From NCBI RefSeq assembly GCF_001037495.1, contig NZ_KQ089822.1, positions 868,001-932,000 of the forward strand: a stretch of DNA of 64,000 nt, in the 5' to 3' direction. The notes under the pieces are model-generated. The model was not told the origin of the DNA, searched no databases, and saw only the letters and a program-made list of their open reading frames with translations. This document shows, piece after piece, positions 37,064-53,059 of the stretch (position 1 is its first letter; each line of letters opens with the position of its first letter). The DNA comes from Citrobacter sp. MGH106. Lineage in GTDB: Bacteria; Pseudomonadota; Gammaproteobacteria; Enterobacterales; Enterobacteriaceae. Made by a program: the position numbers and the translations under genes.

Positions 37064-38029
37064 ATGCAGCAGGAAACAAAACAGCATTTGACCAAAGTCG
37101 CGCTGGCATTGGCTTTAGCGGGTTATTGTGCAGTGCCAGCGATAGCGGCAGATGGGCAACTGAAAGCCGGGCAATGGCAGTCAGTGACAGAGAATACCGG
37201 GAGCATTCAAGGGACGGTGCCGTGGATCACCCGAAGCGCGACAGATATTGCCGATACTGATAAAGCGCATGTCACTGTTACTGTTGATCGCGGCAGTCGT
37301 ACAGCCAGCTCTGAAGGTGACAGGCAGTTCCATGTCGGCGACAAAGTGACGATAAACTGGGCCATTGGCGATGAGCAGGGTGACCTGGATAACAATAACA
37401 CAGCGACAAAAGCAACCGTGCAGTGGATGAGTTACAGCGATCAGTCTGGTGCAGATCCTCAGGAGATCGGTTCGAAAGGCAGCGATAGCTACACGATTGT
37501 AGACGCGGATGCAGATCGCTATATCGGTATCAAAATAACACCGACAACCACCACCGGCGATCCTAATGTGGCACAGGAGATTTTGCTGAACGATTTGTCA
37601 GCCAATACGGGTGGGGGATCGGACAGCGATGATATCCCAGAAGGCCCGGTATTTGATGATGCAGTGCATGCTGTTATCTATGAAACCGGCTCAACCACCA
37701 ACCTGCTTGGCACAACCACCAAACTTAAAACCAATACCACCTATAAGGTCCTGCTGTGGAAAGATAAAGCGGGGGGAACGCCTGATAAATACGATACGGG
37801 CGAAGAGGTTACCAACCAGTATAACTATCGCTGGCGGTTCACCGGCACCAGCTTGCAGTTGGGTACAGCGGGTGGGTTGGTCAATCCTGGCAACAACAAC
37901 CAGGATCTGGTTATTCCGCTTACCAATGCCGAAGCGAAGGCTGCTTTCGATTATACCGGAGATGGCATCACCATTGGCAACGACGGTGTTCAGGGCTACG
38001 GTTTGTCTATCGATTTCCAGCGCAAGTAA
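37064..38029 (+). CDS. sinI: SinI-like secreted Ig-fold protein
   Basis: 321 residues with a clear Sec signal (1-29, VPAIA|ADGQ) and start preceded by AAGGAG. The mature N-terminus (LKAGQW...GSIQGTVPW) resembles the N-terminus of the RatA-like protein encoded next. A middle Ig-like domain (about 75-185) and an acidic Gly/Ser/Asp linker follow. The C-terminal 110 residues resemble the SinH C-terminus (YNYRWRFTG, DLVIPLTNAEA, DGVQGYGLS). The similar ZirT/ZirS/ZirU system of Salmonella couples a barrel protein to secreted Ig proteins, so SinI may be a surface partner of SinH (inference). Exact function unknown. Confidence 0.8.
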   Translation: MQQETKQHLTKVALALALAGYCAVPAIAADGQLKAGQWQSVTENTGSIQGTVPWITRSATDIADTDKAHVTVTVDRGSRTASSEGDRQFHVGDKVTINWAIGDEQGDLDNNNTATKATVQWMSYSDQSGADPQEIGSKGSDSYTIVDADADRYIGIKITPTTTTGDPNVAQEILLNDLSANTGGGSDSDDIPEGPVFDDAVHAVIYETGSTTNLLGTTTKLKTNTTYKVLLWKDKAGGTPDKYDTGEEVTNQYNYRWRFTGTSLQLGTAGGLVNPGNNNQDLVIPLTNAEAKAAFDYTGDGITIGNDGVQGYGLSIDFQRK

Positions 38030-38139
38030 CATCAATAAATGTCATCCCTTATGGGATGGCATTTTCCATACGTTTTGCTTAGCGAAAGCCTCTAATCAAA
38101 ACGTATTGAACAAAGATGATGAAAAGGTGGTTTTTACTC

Positions 38140-41100
38140 ATGGATGGGTATCAGAAGCTTGCTAAATGGATGATTTTTTTGTTGCTTACTCCTGCGGTGA
38201 TATTCCCTTCACAGGCGGCGTTAAAAGGAGGGCAATGGATACAACCAGGGATTTCAACCGGGGTGATCAGCGGCACCAGCCCCTTTGCCGATAGTGCCAG
38301 CGTGCCGGTCTATCAGGGCAGCGTCCAACTTGATCCCACCACAGAGCACGCGGTCGCTTTTGATGCAATGCCCAGGGACTTTAGCGTAGATGCAACGGCT
38401 ACCAGTATGGTGCTTATTAACCCGCGCGATACGGAGGGCGACATCTTCGGTAGTCCACCCATGCTACGTTGGGCAAATCAGACTCTGCCCGCTGTTTCAC
38501 TGGTCTGGACTGAAGCCGCTACGCCGGATGTACCGCTCAACCCGCAACCCCGGCCGGATCGTTCCTTCTGCGCACAAAATCTGGCAGGACATAAACTGGC
38601 AGCGATCCCACAGTTTGATCCGAATGAAAGCTTACCCTCGCTGGATCTGTTCACGTTGACCGGTACACCAAATCAAGGTCCGGTTGTACTCAGCGAAAAG
38701 CTGGTGACGTTGAATATTGCGCCAGCGCAGGGCGATCTGGTTACCGTGAACGTTGCTGGCTATGACGACACGCTTAACGCTGCGAAAGCCAAAGTCGGTG
38801 ATGCCATTACGTTGATCGTCACCACGAAAGATTGCCAGGGAAATCCCGCGGGCAATATTCCATTTATCATCAAGCGCGGTGATGCAAAAAACCGTCAGGG
38901 TGTGGTGAACAATGCCGGGCCGGTAATGCTGGAGACCACGGAGCTGACCACCTCCGCGACGGAATATCATGGCACTACCAATGCCAGTGGTGTGGCGATG
39001 GTGAAGGTGACGCAGCAGAATGGTCCGGGGGTTAAAACATCTCTGAATGTCCATTTGCCGGGGATCGCACAGACCAGCGAAACAGCAGTGATCTTCACCG
39101 TCCTTACCAGCCCCGATGTATCGCAGGCTAACATGTGGGGCCATATGGAAGACACATTGGCGGCGCAGCAGTACACCTTTACCCGCCCGAAACTGGCGGT
39201 TGAAGTGAGCAATGAAGACGGTACGGTTGAGGATCACAACGAAACCTGGTCGACATTTATCTGGAGCGGGGCTGATAAACACTGCGCTATTCTGCCAGGG
39301 ATGCGCCAGTTCGGCGCGCTGGCAACGGTGGTTCCGACCTCCATTCAGGAAGTCGCAGGCTGGCCGATGCAGGGTAACTACTACTGGTCATCTCTGGCTG
39401 GTATGACCGGGCAGCATCATGCGGCAGACGTGTCTGACCGCAGCGAAGCGCAAAAGCCGGACAGCACAAAGTTCATCGTGAGCTGCGTGGATAAAACGGA
39501 GCCTGATGTCGAGCCGGAGCTTACGCTGACGCTGGAACAGTATGATAAGAGTCTACAGGCGACGAAAGTGCAGGTGGGCGAACAGGTTGCCATGCGTCTG
39601 TCCATTACCGATAAGAAAGATAACAATCAGCCGCTGTCATACTACTACTTCTCGCTGCATCTGGATGATGGCGTCAACCGCAAGGGCGAAACCAGTCCGG
39701 ACTGGGAGATTCACCCGGTACAGCTCACGGGCGACAGTAATTTGCGGAAGATGGACGAGCACAACTATGAGGGGATGACCGACGTCAATGGCCAGGCGAC
39801 TGTGCTGCTGACGAACGCCGGTGGCGCTGGGGTAAAAACGCATATCACGGCGAAGATGCGCAGCAACTTTACCGCCACGGACGTAAAAGACGTGATCTTC
39901 ACCGTCGTCACCAGCCCGGACAGCTCATATGCCCGAATGTGGGGACATATGGGCAATGGGATTATGGAAGCGGGTCATCTCTACAAACGCCCACGTTTGG
40001 TGGATGAAACGACTAACGAAGTCGGTTCGGTGCGTGAAAATAACGAGGACTGGGCGCTGTTTGATCAAGGCTCCAGCATGGAGACAGAATGCGGTGCCGG
40101 AGATATTCCTGAACAACGCTCTCTGGAAAGCTTATATGCAGATCACCAGGAAAACACCATCAGTACCGAACACGGCTGGCCGACGGCAAAGCAGGATTAT
40201 CTGACGGCTGTGGCGCAACCTGACACGCATGTCTCCGTTGACCTGGGGAGCGGGGCGGTCGATTCCTATTCAGGGCTTAAGCCAAACTACCTCACCTGTT
40301 CTGCCGACGAGCTGATAGCGAAAGTGGTCGTCGATACCGACAAAGACACTGCGCCGGACTCAAAACTTGCCAAAGCGAAGGTCGGTGAAAAAATCACTAT
40401 GACGGTGCATACCGTCAATGCTGCCAATAATGCGCCAGTCCCTAATGCGGCTTTTACGATTACCAAAGGAATGGGGCTTGATCGGGCTGGTCAGGCGTCA
40501 GGCTACACCGATCCGACCAGTGGTGTTATCACCGTGAACGGCACACAGTACGGTACCGGGGAGACATCAACAGTCTATTCCGGCTCCACAGATGCGCAGG
40601 GGATCGCTACGATAGAAATTGAACAGCCGCAGGGGGTGGGTTTAAGAACACCGCTTACCGTTATGCCGGTCAATTCCTCCCTGCCGAATACCGTTAATTA
40701 CTCCGTCGTTTTTACCGTCCCAACCAGCCCGGATGTTTCCGGCGCGCAAATGTGGGGGCATATGGATGACACCATTCATGTCGGCTCCCTGACCTTTGAA
40801 CGCCCGAAATTAGCCTCAGAAGTGGCAGGCGAGCAGAGTTCGCTAACCGAAAATAATGAAATCTGGGCGCGTGTTGCGCAGGCAGATATCGAAGATATCT
40901 CTGCAGGCGGTTGCGAACCGAATAAGGTACCGGGCAGAACGCAGCTGGCCGCGCTATACGATGCCAACAGCAATAACGCCATTCAGGCCGTACATGGCTG
41001 GCCGACCCAACGCGAGGAATACTGGAGTAGCACACCAGCCGATAAAGTACCGCATCTCTACGCCACCTGGCTGAACAACGGCACGCTGGTAAATAACAAC

Positions 41101-43674
41101 AGCTCACCCGTCTATATGAGCTGTCTGACCACCGCGAATCCCTCTGCTCAGAACATCACCCTGGAGGTGGTGGATCAGGCGCAGTGGAGTAGTTCACTGA
41201 ACGCCGCGAAGCTTAAAAAGGGCGAAACGTTACAGGTGAAGGTGACGATAAAAGATGCGGCAGGCAATCCGATGCCGGATATGCCATTTACCCTTAATCG
41301 TGGCGATGGATATACCCGATCCAATGAAAAACACATTGCCGGTAGCGGTGACGGCATTGTTGCTCCGGTGGTGGTGGAAGGAACTTCGCTGAACGATGTT
41401 GCAACGCTCTACACCAGCATAACTGGCAATGATGGTAGCAAAATTCTTACTATTACCCGGCCAGACACCCACGGCACCAAAACGGCTATCACTGCTACGC
41501 TTTACTCTGATCCGACCAAAAAAGCCTCCATAGATACTATTTTCACCGTGCCCACCAGCCCGGATACCAGTAAAGCGAAAATGTGGGGCCATATGCCGCA
41601 AACGTTAGTGGCAGACGGTATAATTTTTAAGCGCCCAATATTATTTGCTGAACTTACGGGTAATCCCGGCAATAAACGTAAAGGGCCGGAGGAAGATAAC
41701 GAAATCTGGGCGCTGTTTACCGAAGCGCAGGCGGAGAAGAGCAGCAATGGTGGCTGCGGGGCGGCATATATTCCCAATGTGGATTCGCTGTCAGGTTTAT
41801 CAGGTAGCTGGAGAGGGCATGAGGTTGATGGCTGGCCTGTCCTGAAAAGCTATGGCTCCAGCTCGGCGAATCCCGCAAATTCAGGGGATCGTCGATACAA
41901 AAGTGTCCAGCTCAGTAATGCAACCAGTACCGTCCTGTCTGCAAGTGACATGAGGTATATGACCTGCCAGACCACCGCTAATTTGATGGTGGCAAAGGTT
42001 GAGCTGACTTCGAGTGATGCGGTTAAAATTGACGGCTACGATGTGGTTAAAGTCAAAACCGATGAACCAGACAACCATGAGCGCGCAGTCTTTAAGGTGA
42101 CCACGCGTGACAGTAAGGGCAACCTTTTGGGAAATGCGCCCTTCATGATTAATCATGGCGTAGCGGTAAACCGCCAGGGCGTTGAATGGCATGATTATCA
42201 GTCAGTGCTTATCTGGGTCACAGATAATGCCAGTCAGATCGTTGGATTGTTGACCGACGATAATTTTTACGGTGTTTCCGGCCCCGACGGTACCGTCATG
42301 CTGGACGTTTACCAGACTGGCAGGGGGCAGGGTGTCAGAATACCACTGCAGGCGACACTGGATGATGGAAGTGCTGCATCGCAAACACTAAGCGCCGTTT
42401 TTACCACGCTCACAAGCCCGGACACCCCAAAAGCGAACTTCTGGGGTCATATGCCGGAAACGTTCACCAGTAGCGCTGGCGTGAAGTTCCGACGTCCGCA
42501 GCTTAAAGCTGAACTGTCGGGGGCATCCTTTATCACTATTAATCGTGAGGATTGGGCGAAGCCGTCGGGAGTCGATAAATCAGACAGCAGCCAGTCAGGG
42601 TGTAGCGAGGAGTATCAGCCGCTGCGCAGTGAACTACAGGTTTTGTATAACGATCACCCGAACTCGAAGATAGAAACTGACCTGGGGTTACCGCTTTTCA
42701 CAGGCGCTAACTGGTGGGCGTATGACCAGATGCAATCGGGAAGTAAATGGGATAACCAGTCTATCAGTTTCATTGACGGTAAGTGGCGGCGGGATATCAG
42801 TACGACAATCACAAACCTGATTCTTTGTCTGGTGGATCCACATCCTAAAGCGGAAATGATTGAACTGACTTCGACGGCGTTTGATACAGGTACTCAGGCT
42901 GCGAAAGCGAAAAAAGGAGACGCTCTGCCTGTCACCGTAACGGTGAAAGATAGTGCCGGGAAAACGGTGCCAAATGTCGCCTTTACTCTGACGCGTGGTG
43001 ATGCCTTGCCCCGAAATGTGGGAGAAACGCTGTACGGCGACGTAGATGCGATGGACGATCTCACCGTTCAGCCGCCATCCGGTGCTGCGGTTACACTTGC
43101 CGACAGCGGTAACTCAGTAAAAGGTACTACCGGAGCAGACGGTACGGCGACCTTTACGATTAAGCAGAACAATACGCCGGGGTATAAAACGACGCTGAAA
43201 GTTACGCTCGATAATAACGCCAGTATTAACGCGACGCTGGACGCCATTTTTACCGTGGTCACCAGCCCGAACGTAGCGTCGGCAAATTTCTGGGGACACA
43301 TGCCGGATACGGTTACAGTAAATGGCAAACAGTTGCATCGTCCATTACTGACCTCTGAAATGCGCTCAGGCTTTACCGCGCCGCTCAGCCTGAATCTGGA
43401 TAATGAGCACTGGGTGCTGGCCTATACCCACAATACCGGTCAGTACGATTTGGCTGCGCAATGTGGCAGCTTGAGCGATGCACCTGATATCAACGACTTG
43501 AACGCCTTGCACAACCAGATGAGTAGCACTGGCTGGCCAACAACGCCGAGCTATCCCTATTTATCTAATACGACGAGTTCGAGTTACTTCTGTGGATACA
43601 ATGAGTCCAACGGGACGGAGAACTGCATTGTTCATCCGGCAACGGACAAAGGTTTCGCCACCTGCATACAGTAA
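38140..43674 (+). CDS. ratA: Giant repeat surface/secreted protein, RatA-like
   Basis: 1844 residues from the ATG at 38140, chosen because AAGGTGG lies 9 nt upstream and a normal signal peptide follows ([11 protein letters not shown]). An in-frame ATG at 38116 would add eight residues without a ribosome-binding site. After an N-terminal module shared with SinI there are six tandem units of about 270-285 residues. Each has a Big_1-like Ig domain (AKxKxGxxxxxxVT start) and a module headed TSPDxSxAxMWGHM, with two cysteines and usually a GWP motif. The protein ends at the last cysteine module. It has no barrel or anchor of its own, so it is probably displayed or secreted with SinH/SinI. Size and place fit RatA of the CS54 island. 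It is convergent with xseA, 18 bp apart. Confidence 0.75.
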   Translation: MDGYQKLAKWMIFLLLTPAVIFPSQAALKGGQWIQPGISTGVISGTSPFADSASVPVYQGSVQLDPTTEHAVAFDAMPRDFSVDATATSMVLINPRDTEGDIFGSPPMLRWANQTLPAVSLVWTEAATPDVPLNPQPRPDRSFCAQNLAGHKLAAIPQFDPNESLPSLDLFTLTGTPNQGPVVLSEKLVTLNIAPAQGDLVTVNVAGYDDTLNAAKAKVGDAITLIVTTKDCQGNPAGNIPFIIKRGDAKNRQGVVNNAGPVMLETTELTTSATEYHGTTNASGVAMVKVTQQNGPGVKTSLNVHLPGIAQTSETAVIFTVLTSPDVSQANMWGHMEDTLAAQQYTFTRPKLAVEVSNEDGTVEDHNETWSTFIWSGADKHCAILPGMRQFGALATVVPTSIQEVAGWPMQGNYYWSSLAGMTGQHHAADVSDRSEAQKPDSTKFIVSCVDKTEPDVEPELTLTLEQYDKSLQATKVQVGEQVAMRLSITDKKDNNQPLSYYYFSLHLDDGVNRKGETSPDWEIHPVQLTGDSNLRKMDEHNYEGMTDVNGQATVLLTNAGGAGVKTHITAKMRSNFTATDVKDVIFTVVTSPDSSYARMWGHMGNGIMEAGHLYKRPRLVDETTNEVGSVRENNEDWALFDQGSSMETECGAGDIPEQRSLESLYADHQENTISTEHGWPTAKQDYLTAVAQPDTHVSVDLGSGAVDSYSGLKPNYLTCSADELIAKVVVDTDKDTAPDSKLAKAKVGEKITMTVHTVNAANNAPVPNAAFTITKGMGLDRAGQASGYTDPTSGVITVNGTQYGTGETSTVYSGSTDAQGIATIEIEQPQGVGLRTPLTVMPVNSSLPNTVNYSVVFTVPTSPDVSGAQMWGHMDDTIHVGSLTFERPKLASEVAGEQSSLTENNEIWARVAQADIEDISAGGCEPNKVPGRTQLAALYDANSNNAIQAVHGWPTQREEYWSSTPADKVPHLYATWLNNGTLVNNNSSPVYMSCLTTANPSAQNITLEVVDQAQWSSSLNAAKLKKGETLQVKVTIKDAAGNPMPDMPFTLNRGDGYTRSNEKHIAGSGDGIVAPVVVEGTSLNDVATLYTSITGNDGSKILTITRPDTHGTKTAITATLYSDPTKKASIDTIFTVPTSPDTSKAKMWGHMPQTLVADGIIFKRPILFAELTGNPGNKRKGPEEDNEIWALFTEAQAEKSSNGGCGAAYIPNVDSLSGLSGSWRGHEVDGWPVLKSYGSSSANPANSGDRRYKSVQLSNATSTVLSASDMRYMTCQTTANLMVAKVELTSSDAVKIDGYDVVKVKTDEPDNHERAVFKVTTRDSKGNLLGNAPFMINHGVAVNRQGVEWHDYQSVLIWVTDNASQIVGLLTDDNFYGVSGPDGTVMLDVYQTGRGQGVRIPLQATLDDGSAASQTLSAVFTTLTSPDTPKANFWGHMPETFTSSAGVKFRRPQLKAELSGASFITINREDWAKPSGVDKSDSSQSGCSEEYQPLRSELQVLYNDHPNSKIETDLGLPLFTGANWWAYDQMQSGSKWDNQSISFIDGKWRRDISTTITNLILCLVDPHPKAEMIELTSTAFDTGTQAAKAKKGDALPVTVTVKDSAGKTVPNVAFTLTRGDALPRNVGETLYGDVDAMDDLTVQPPSGAAVTLADSGNSVKGTTGADGTATFTIKQNNTPGYKTTLKVTLDNNASINATLDAIFTVVTSPNVASANFWGHMPDTVTVNGKQLHRPLLTSEMRSGFTAPLSLNLDNEHWVLAYTHNTGQYDLAAQCGSLSDAPDINDLNALHNQMSSTGWPTTPSYPYLSNTTSSSYFCGYNESNGTENCIVHPATDKGFATCIQ

Positions 43675-43692
43675 CGTTTACGGTCAGTGAAT

Positions 43693-45096
<1,404 letters not shown>

Positions 45097-45158
45097 TTAT
45101 TCAATCGATAGTAACCCGCCCACAGGGGATCGCAAGGTTTTTTTGCAAAAAAGTGTGG

Positions 45159-45174
45159 ATGCAATCGGTTACGC
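45159..45174. promoter_or_regulatory. PurR operator of guaBA
   Basis: ATGCAATCGGTTACGC matches the PurR palindrome (ACGCAAACGTTTGCGT) in its core and lies just before the -10 hexamer, as in E. coli guaBA. Confidence 0.75.
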
Positions 45175-45178
45175 TCTG

Positions 45179-45184
45179 TATAAT
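45179..45184 (+). promoter_or_regulatory. guaB promoter -10
   Basis: TATAAT lies 44 bp before the guaB start and directly downstream of the PurR box. Confidence 0.75.
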
Positions 45185-45227
45185 GCCACGGCAATATTTA
45201 TTAACCACTCTGGTCGAGATATTGCCC

Positions 45228-46694
45228 ATGCTACGTATTGCCAAAGAAGCCCTGACGTTTGACGACGTCCTCCTCGTTCCCGCTCATTCCACCGTTCTGC
45301 CGAATACTGCTGATCTCAGCACGCAGCTGACGAAAACCATTCGTCTGAATATTCCTATGCTCTCCGCAGCCATGGATACCGTGACTGAAGCGCGCCTTGC
45401 AATTGCACTGGCACAGGAAGGCGGCATCGGTTTTATCCACAAAAACATGTCCATTGAGCGCCAGGCGGAAGAAGTTCGCCGTGTGAAGAAACATGAATCA
45501 GGCGTAGTGACTGATCCTCAGACTGTATTGCCAACCACAACTCTGCGCGAAGTGAAAGAACTGACTGAGCGTAACGGTTTTGCGGGCTACCCGGTTGTGA
45601 CTGAAGATAACGAACTTGTCGGTATCATCACCGGTCGCGACGTGCGTTTTGTAACCGACCTCAACCAGCCAGTTAGTGTTTACATGACGCCGAAAGAGCG
45701 TCTGGTGACTGTGCGCGAAGGTGAAGCGCGTGATGTTGTATTTGCCAAAATGCACGAAAAACGCGTTGAGAAAGCGTTGGTTGTTGACGATGGTTTCCAC
45801 CTGATTGGCATGATCACCGTAAAAGATTTCCAGAAAGCTGAGCGTAAACCTAACGCCTGTAAAGATGAGCATGGTCGTCTGCGTGTAGGTGCTGCAGTAG
45901 GTGCTGGCGCAGGTAACGAAGAGCGTGTTGACGCGCTGGTTGCCGCGGGCGTTGACGTTCTGCTGATTGACTCCTCTCACGGCCATTCTGAAGGTGTGTT
46001 GCAGCGTATTCGCGAAACGCGTGCCAAATACCCGAATCTGCAAATCATCGGCGGTAACGTAGCGACTGGCGCAGGTGCACGCGCCCTGGCAGAGGCTGGA
46101 GTAAGCGCAGTGAAGGTAGGGATCGGTCCTGGCTCTATCTGTACTACTCGTATTGTTACCGGCGTAGGTGTTCCGCAGATTACTGCGGTTTCTGACGCAG
46201 TTGAAGCGCTGGAAGGCACTGGTATTCCGGTTATCGCCGACGGTGGTATCCGTTTCTCTGGCGATATCGCCAAAGCTATCGCCGCTGGTGCTGCTGCTGT
46301 CATGGTTGGCTCCATGCTGGCAGGTACTGAAGAATCCCCGGGCGAGATTGAACTGTACCAGGGCCGTTCTTACAAATCTTACCGTGGTATGGGTTCTCTG
46401 GGTGCGATGTCCAAAGGGTCTTCCGACCGTTATTTCCAGAGCGATAACGCCGCTGACAAACTGGTTCCGGAAGGTATAGAAGGTCGCGTAGCATATAAAG
46501 GCCGCCTGAAAGAGATCATCCACCAGCAGATGGGCGGCCTGCGCTCCTGTATGGGCCTGACCGGTTGTGGTACTATCGACGAGCTGCGCACTAAAGCAGA
46601 ATTTGTACGCATCAGTGGTGCCGGTATTCAGGAAAGTCACGTTCACGATGTGACCATCACCAAAGAGTCCCCTAACTACCGCATGGGCTCCTGA
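45228..46694 (+). CDS. guaB: Inosine-5'-monophosphate dehydrogenase
   Basis: 488 residues from the ATG at 45228 ([21 protein letters not shown]), the E. coli start; longer in-frame starts overlap the promoter. TIM barrel with two CBS domains at about 95-200, catalytic loop [13 protein letters not shown] (active Cys about 305) and the flap RYFQ. It oxidises IMP to XMP with NAD, the committed step to GMP. Operon with guaA (63 bp gap). Confidence 0.98.
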   Translation: MLRIAKEALTFDDVLLVPAHSTVLPNTADLSTQLTKTIRLNIPMLSAAMDTVTEARLAIALAQEGGIGFIHKNMSIERQAEEVRRVKKHESGVVTDPQTVLPTTTLREVKELTERNGFAGYPVVTEDNELVGIITGRDVRFVTDLNQPVSVYMTPKERLVTVREGEARDVVFAKMHEKRVEKALVVDDGFHLIGMITVKDFQKAERKPNACKDEHGRLRVGAAVGAGAGNEERVDALVAAGVDVLLIDSSHGHSEGVLQRIRETRAKYPNLQIIGGNVATGAGARALAEAGVSAVKVGIGPGSICTTRIVTGVGVPQITAVSDAVEALEGTGIPVIADGGIRFSGDIAKAIAAGAAAVMVGSMLAGTEESPGEIELYQGRSYKSYRGMGSLGAMSKGSSDRYFQSDNAADKLVPEGIEGRVAYKGRLKEIIHQQMGGLRSCMGLTGCGTIDELRTKAEFVRISGAGIQESHVHDVTITKESPNYRMGS

Positions 46695-46757
46695 TATGTT
46701 TCCGCGCCTGGCTATATGCCAGGCGAATTTGTTTCACTTGCCTCGGAATTAGCGTCA

Positions 46758-48335
46758 ATGACAGACAATATTCATAAACATCGCATTCTCATCCTGGATT
46801 TCGGATCGCAATACACTCAGTTGGTGGCTCGTCGCGTACGTGAACTGGGCGTCTACTGTGAACTGTGGGCATGGGATGTTACGGAAGCACAAATTCGCGA
46901 ATTCAACCCTAGCGGTATTATTCTTTCTGGCGGGCCTGAGAGCACCACCGAAGACAACAGTCCGCGCGCGCCGCAGTACGTGTTCGAAGCTGGTGTACCG
47001 GTATTTGGTGTCTGTTACGGTATGCAGACCATGGCGATGCAGCTTGGTGGTCATGTAGAAAGCTCAACCGAGCGTGAGTTCGGCTATGCGCAGGTGGAAG
47101 TGAAAACCGACAGTGCCCTGATCCACGGCATCGAAGACTCCCTGACAGCAGACGGCAAACCGCTGCTGGACGTGTGGATGAGCCACGGCGATAAAGTGAC
47201 GGCAATTCCTTCTGACTTCGTCACCGTTGCCAGCACTGAAACCTGTCCGTTCGCTATTATGGCAAACGAAGAAAAACGTTTTTACGGCGTGCAGTTCCAC
47301 CCGGAAGTTACCCACACCCGTCAGGGCCTGCGTATGCTGGAGCGTTTTGTTCGCGATATCTGCCAGTGTGAAGCTCTATGGACGCCGGCAAAAATCATTG
47401 ATGACGCCGTTGCCCGTATTCGTGAGCAGGTTGGCGACGATAAAGTGATCCTCGGCCTGTCCGGCGGTGTTGACTCCTCCGTTACTGCAATGCTGTTGCA
47501 CCGTGCAATCGGTAAGAACCTGACCTGCGTATTTGTTGATAACGGCCTGCTGCGCCTGAATGAAGCTGAGCAGGTGATGGACATGTTTGGTGACCACTTT
47601 GGTCTGAATATCGTTCACGTCCCGGCAGAAGAACGCTTCCTGAGCGCACTGAAAGGCGAGAACGATCCAGAAGCTAAACGTAAAATCATCGGTCGCGTAT
47701 TCGTCGAAGTGTTTGACGAAGAAGCCCTGCGTCTGGAAGACGTGAAGTGGCTGGCGCAGGGGACAATCTACCCTGACGTGATTGAATCTGCCGCTTCTGC
47801 AACCGGTAAAGCACACGTTATCAAATCTCACCACAACGTGGGCGGTTTGCCGAAAGAGATGAAAATGGGCCTCGTTGAACCGCTGAAAGAGCTGTTCAAA
47901 GACGAAGTGCGTAAGATTGGTCTGGAGCTGGGTCTGCCGTACGACATGCTGTACCGTCACCCGTTCCCGGGGCCAGGTCTGGGCGTGCGCGTACTGGGCG
48001 AAGTGAAGAAAGAGTACTGCGACCTGCTGCGTCGTGCGGATGCTATCTTCATTGAAGAGCTGCACAAAGCTGACCTGTACAACAAGGTAAGCCAGGCGTT
48101 CACTGTGTTCCTGCCGGTTCGTTCGGTTGGCGTTATGGGCGATGGCCGTAAGTACGACTGGGTTGTTTCCCTGCGTGCTGTTGAAACTATCGACTTTATG
48201 ACCGCTCACTGGGCGCACCTGCCGTATGATTTCTTAGGCCGTGTTTCCAACCGTATCATCAACGAAGTGAACGGTATTTCTCGCGTAGTGTATGACATTA
48301 GCGGTAAGCCGCCAGCTACGATTGAGTGGGAATAA
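46758..48335 (+). CDS. guaA: GMP synthase (glutamine-hydrolysing)
   Basis: 525 residues from the ATG at 46758 ([18 protein letters not shown]), as in E. coli. N-terminal class I glutamine amidotransferase with nucleophile in FGVCYGMQ (about C86) and HPEVTH, then the ATP-pyrophosphatase P-loop LSGGVDSS and a dimerisation domain. It converts XMP to GMP with ATP and glutamine. A strong terminator follows at 48377. Confidence 0.98.
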   Translation: MTDNIHKHRILILDFGSQYTQLVARRVRELGVYCELWAWDVTEAQIREFNPSGIILSGGPESTTEDNSPRAPQYVFEAGVPVFGVCYGMQTMAMQLGGHVESSTEREFGYAQVEVKTDSALIHGIEDSLTADGKPLLDVWMSHGDKVTAIPSDFVTVASTETCPFAIMANEEKRFYGVQFHPEVTHTRQGLRMLERFVRDICQCEALWTPAKIIDDAVARIREQVGDDKVILGLSGGVDSSVTAMLLHRAIGKNLTCVFVDNGLLRLNEAEQVMDMFGDHFGLNIVHVPAEERFLSALKGENDPEAKRKIIGRVFVEVFDEEALRLEDVKWLAQGTIYPDVIESAASATGKAHVIKSHHNVGGLPKEMKMGLVEPLKELFKDEVRKIGLELGLPYDMLYRHPFPGPGLGVRVLGEVKKEYCDLLRRADAIFIEELHKADLYNKVSQAFTVFLPVRSVGVMGDGRKYDWVVSLRAVETIDFMTAHWAHLPYDFLGRVSNRIINEVNGISRVVYDISGKPPATIEWE

Positions 48336-48376
48336 CACCTACTTTTACCTGATTCTGAACAGGTAGTAACACGCTT

Positions 48377-48408
48377 AAAGCCCTCTGTAAAAACAGAGGG
48401 CTTTTTAA
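48377..48408 (+). terminator. Intrinsic terminator after guaA
   Basis: The stem AAAGCCCTCTG / CAGAGGGCTTT has loop TAAAAA and is followed by TTAATT. Confidence 0.9.
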
Positions 48409-48547
48409 TTTCAGCGCGCCTTCGTTGCCGTCGTAATACCAACACCACATCGAAATATGAGGAGTAGATTCACAGGGGGTGAGTATTTAGTAACGCTGGC
48501 GTCTGGTGCTGGTTGAGGCTGAAAGGCGTAACAAAAAAGTGTTCAGG

Positions 48548-48564
48548 CGGTATTAAGCCGCCAA
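48548..48564 (-). terminator. Putative terminator after yfgG
   Basis: On the minus strand GGCGG/CCGCC arms around TTAA are followed 6 nt later by TTTTTTG. It lies about 30 bp past the yfgG stop. The rest of 48411-48592 shows no convincing gene. Confidence 0.5.
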
Positions 48565-48592
48565 TTTTCTCACGGGGGGCAGTCAACAAAAG

Positions 48593-48784
48593 TTAGCGTT
48601 GAGCAGGCGTTTCTACGGAGAGTGAAGACTGTTGCGCTTCTTTTTTATCCTGGTGATGATGCCAGGCACCGATGGCAGAGTAGACGAAGCGTCCGAAGAA
48701 GAAGAGAAAACTGATAAGCAATATGATACGGATCATGCGACTGTTAAATCGATGTCGTTTTCGCATACTGGTAGCCTGACTCAC
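48593..48784 (-). CDS. yfgG: Small membrane protein YfgG
   Basis: 63 residues from a GTG start at 48784, chosen because AAGGAA lies 6 nt upstream and E. coli YfgG begins at the same residue (SQATSMRKRHRFNSR). A basic N-terminus is followed by one membrane helix (about IRIILLISFLFFFGRFVYSA) and a His/Lys/Gln-rich tail. The E. coli homologue has been linked to nickel/cobalt tolerance, from memory; its mechanism is unknown. It is divergent from yfgF. Confidence 0.92.
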   Translation of the reverse strand: MSQATSMRKRHRFNSRMIRIILLISFLFFFGRFVYSAIGAWHHHQDKKEAQQSSLSVETPAQR

Positions 48785-49139
48785 AAAAGGTTCCTTCAAA
48801 TGTACCCAACAGTGTGGGCGATACTTACATTAAGGCACACTGTGAGGGAATGGTCAATTCATCATTATGTAAAATGTAAAAATGCGTCGGTTGTTTTATC
48901 TTTTTATGTTATGGAACATAATTTTATTATTTGCATTAATAATGAATTAACGAAAATAAAAAAGAAAAAAAGTAATAAATGATTAATGAGGGATATTTTT
49001 TTTGATACATATCAAATGCCATCCGTAAGCGATAACTAAAATTGAGGGTCGTTGTGATGAACTAAACATCATTTTTTAAAGTCAGGTGGGATACCTGTCT
49101 GAAACTCCTTCAGGATGTGAAGGATCCTACTGAGCATCT
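48785..49139. promoter_or_regulatory. yfgG-yfgF divergent promoter region
   Basis: A 355-bp AT-rich spacer with no gene seen. It contains the FNR box described separately, and the long A/T tracts near 48950-49000 may be intrinsically bent. Confidence 0.6.
49002..49015. promoter_or_regulatory. FNR box upstream of yfgF
   Basis: TTGATacatATCAA is a perfect match to the FNR consensus TTGATNNNNATCAA. A good -10 TAAAAT lies at 49037-49042. With a start near 49050 the box is centred at -41.5, the class II activating position. This predicts anaerobic induction of yfgF, as reported for E. coli. Confidence 0.8.
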
Positions 49140-52943
<3,804 letters not shown>

Positions 52944-52944
52944 T

Positions 52945-53059
52945 CATACTTCAAGTTGTGTTTGTGTTGGCTGCTTTCTTACACCCCAGTCACTTACCGG
53001 CGTAAGCTCCCGGGGACTCTCTCATTTGCCGCCTTCCCACAACTTGAATTATTTAGGCT
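52945..53059. repeat. ERIC (IRU) element at the ppk-ppx junction
   Basis: A palindromic element of about 115 bp. Near-terminal arms CTTCAAGTTGTG and CACAACTTGAAT enclose the conserved ERIC core, CCCCAGTCACTTAC and GTAAGCTCCCGGGG around CGGC (about 52984-53014). This is the stretch targeted by standard ERIC-PCR primers. It overlaps the ppk 3' end. Confidence 0.9.

Noticed and set aside
39105-43674. Periodic repeats in the RatA-like gene as a possible satellite or CRISPR-like array
   Set aside because: The period of about 800 bp keeps a single reading frame and protein motifs; these are protein domain repeats, not a DNA repeat array.
45498-46646. Long open frame (382 codons) antisense to guaB
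   Set aside because: It lies wholly inside guaB, has no ribosome-binding site, resembles no protein family, and such antisense frames are common in GC-rich third-position codon use.
47376-48218. 280-codon open frame antisense to guaA
   Set aside because: Entirely contained in guaA with no independent evidence.
48457-48516. 19-residue frame (MRSRFTGGEYLVTLASGAG) in the guaA-yfgG spacer
   Set aside because: No Shine-Dalgarno, no promoter, and the surrounding sequence looks like a spacer between two terminators.
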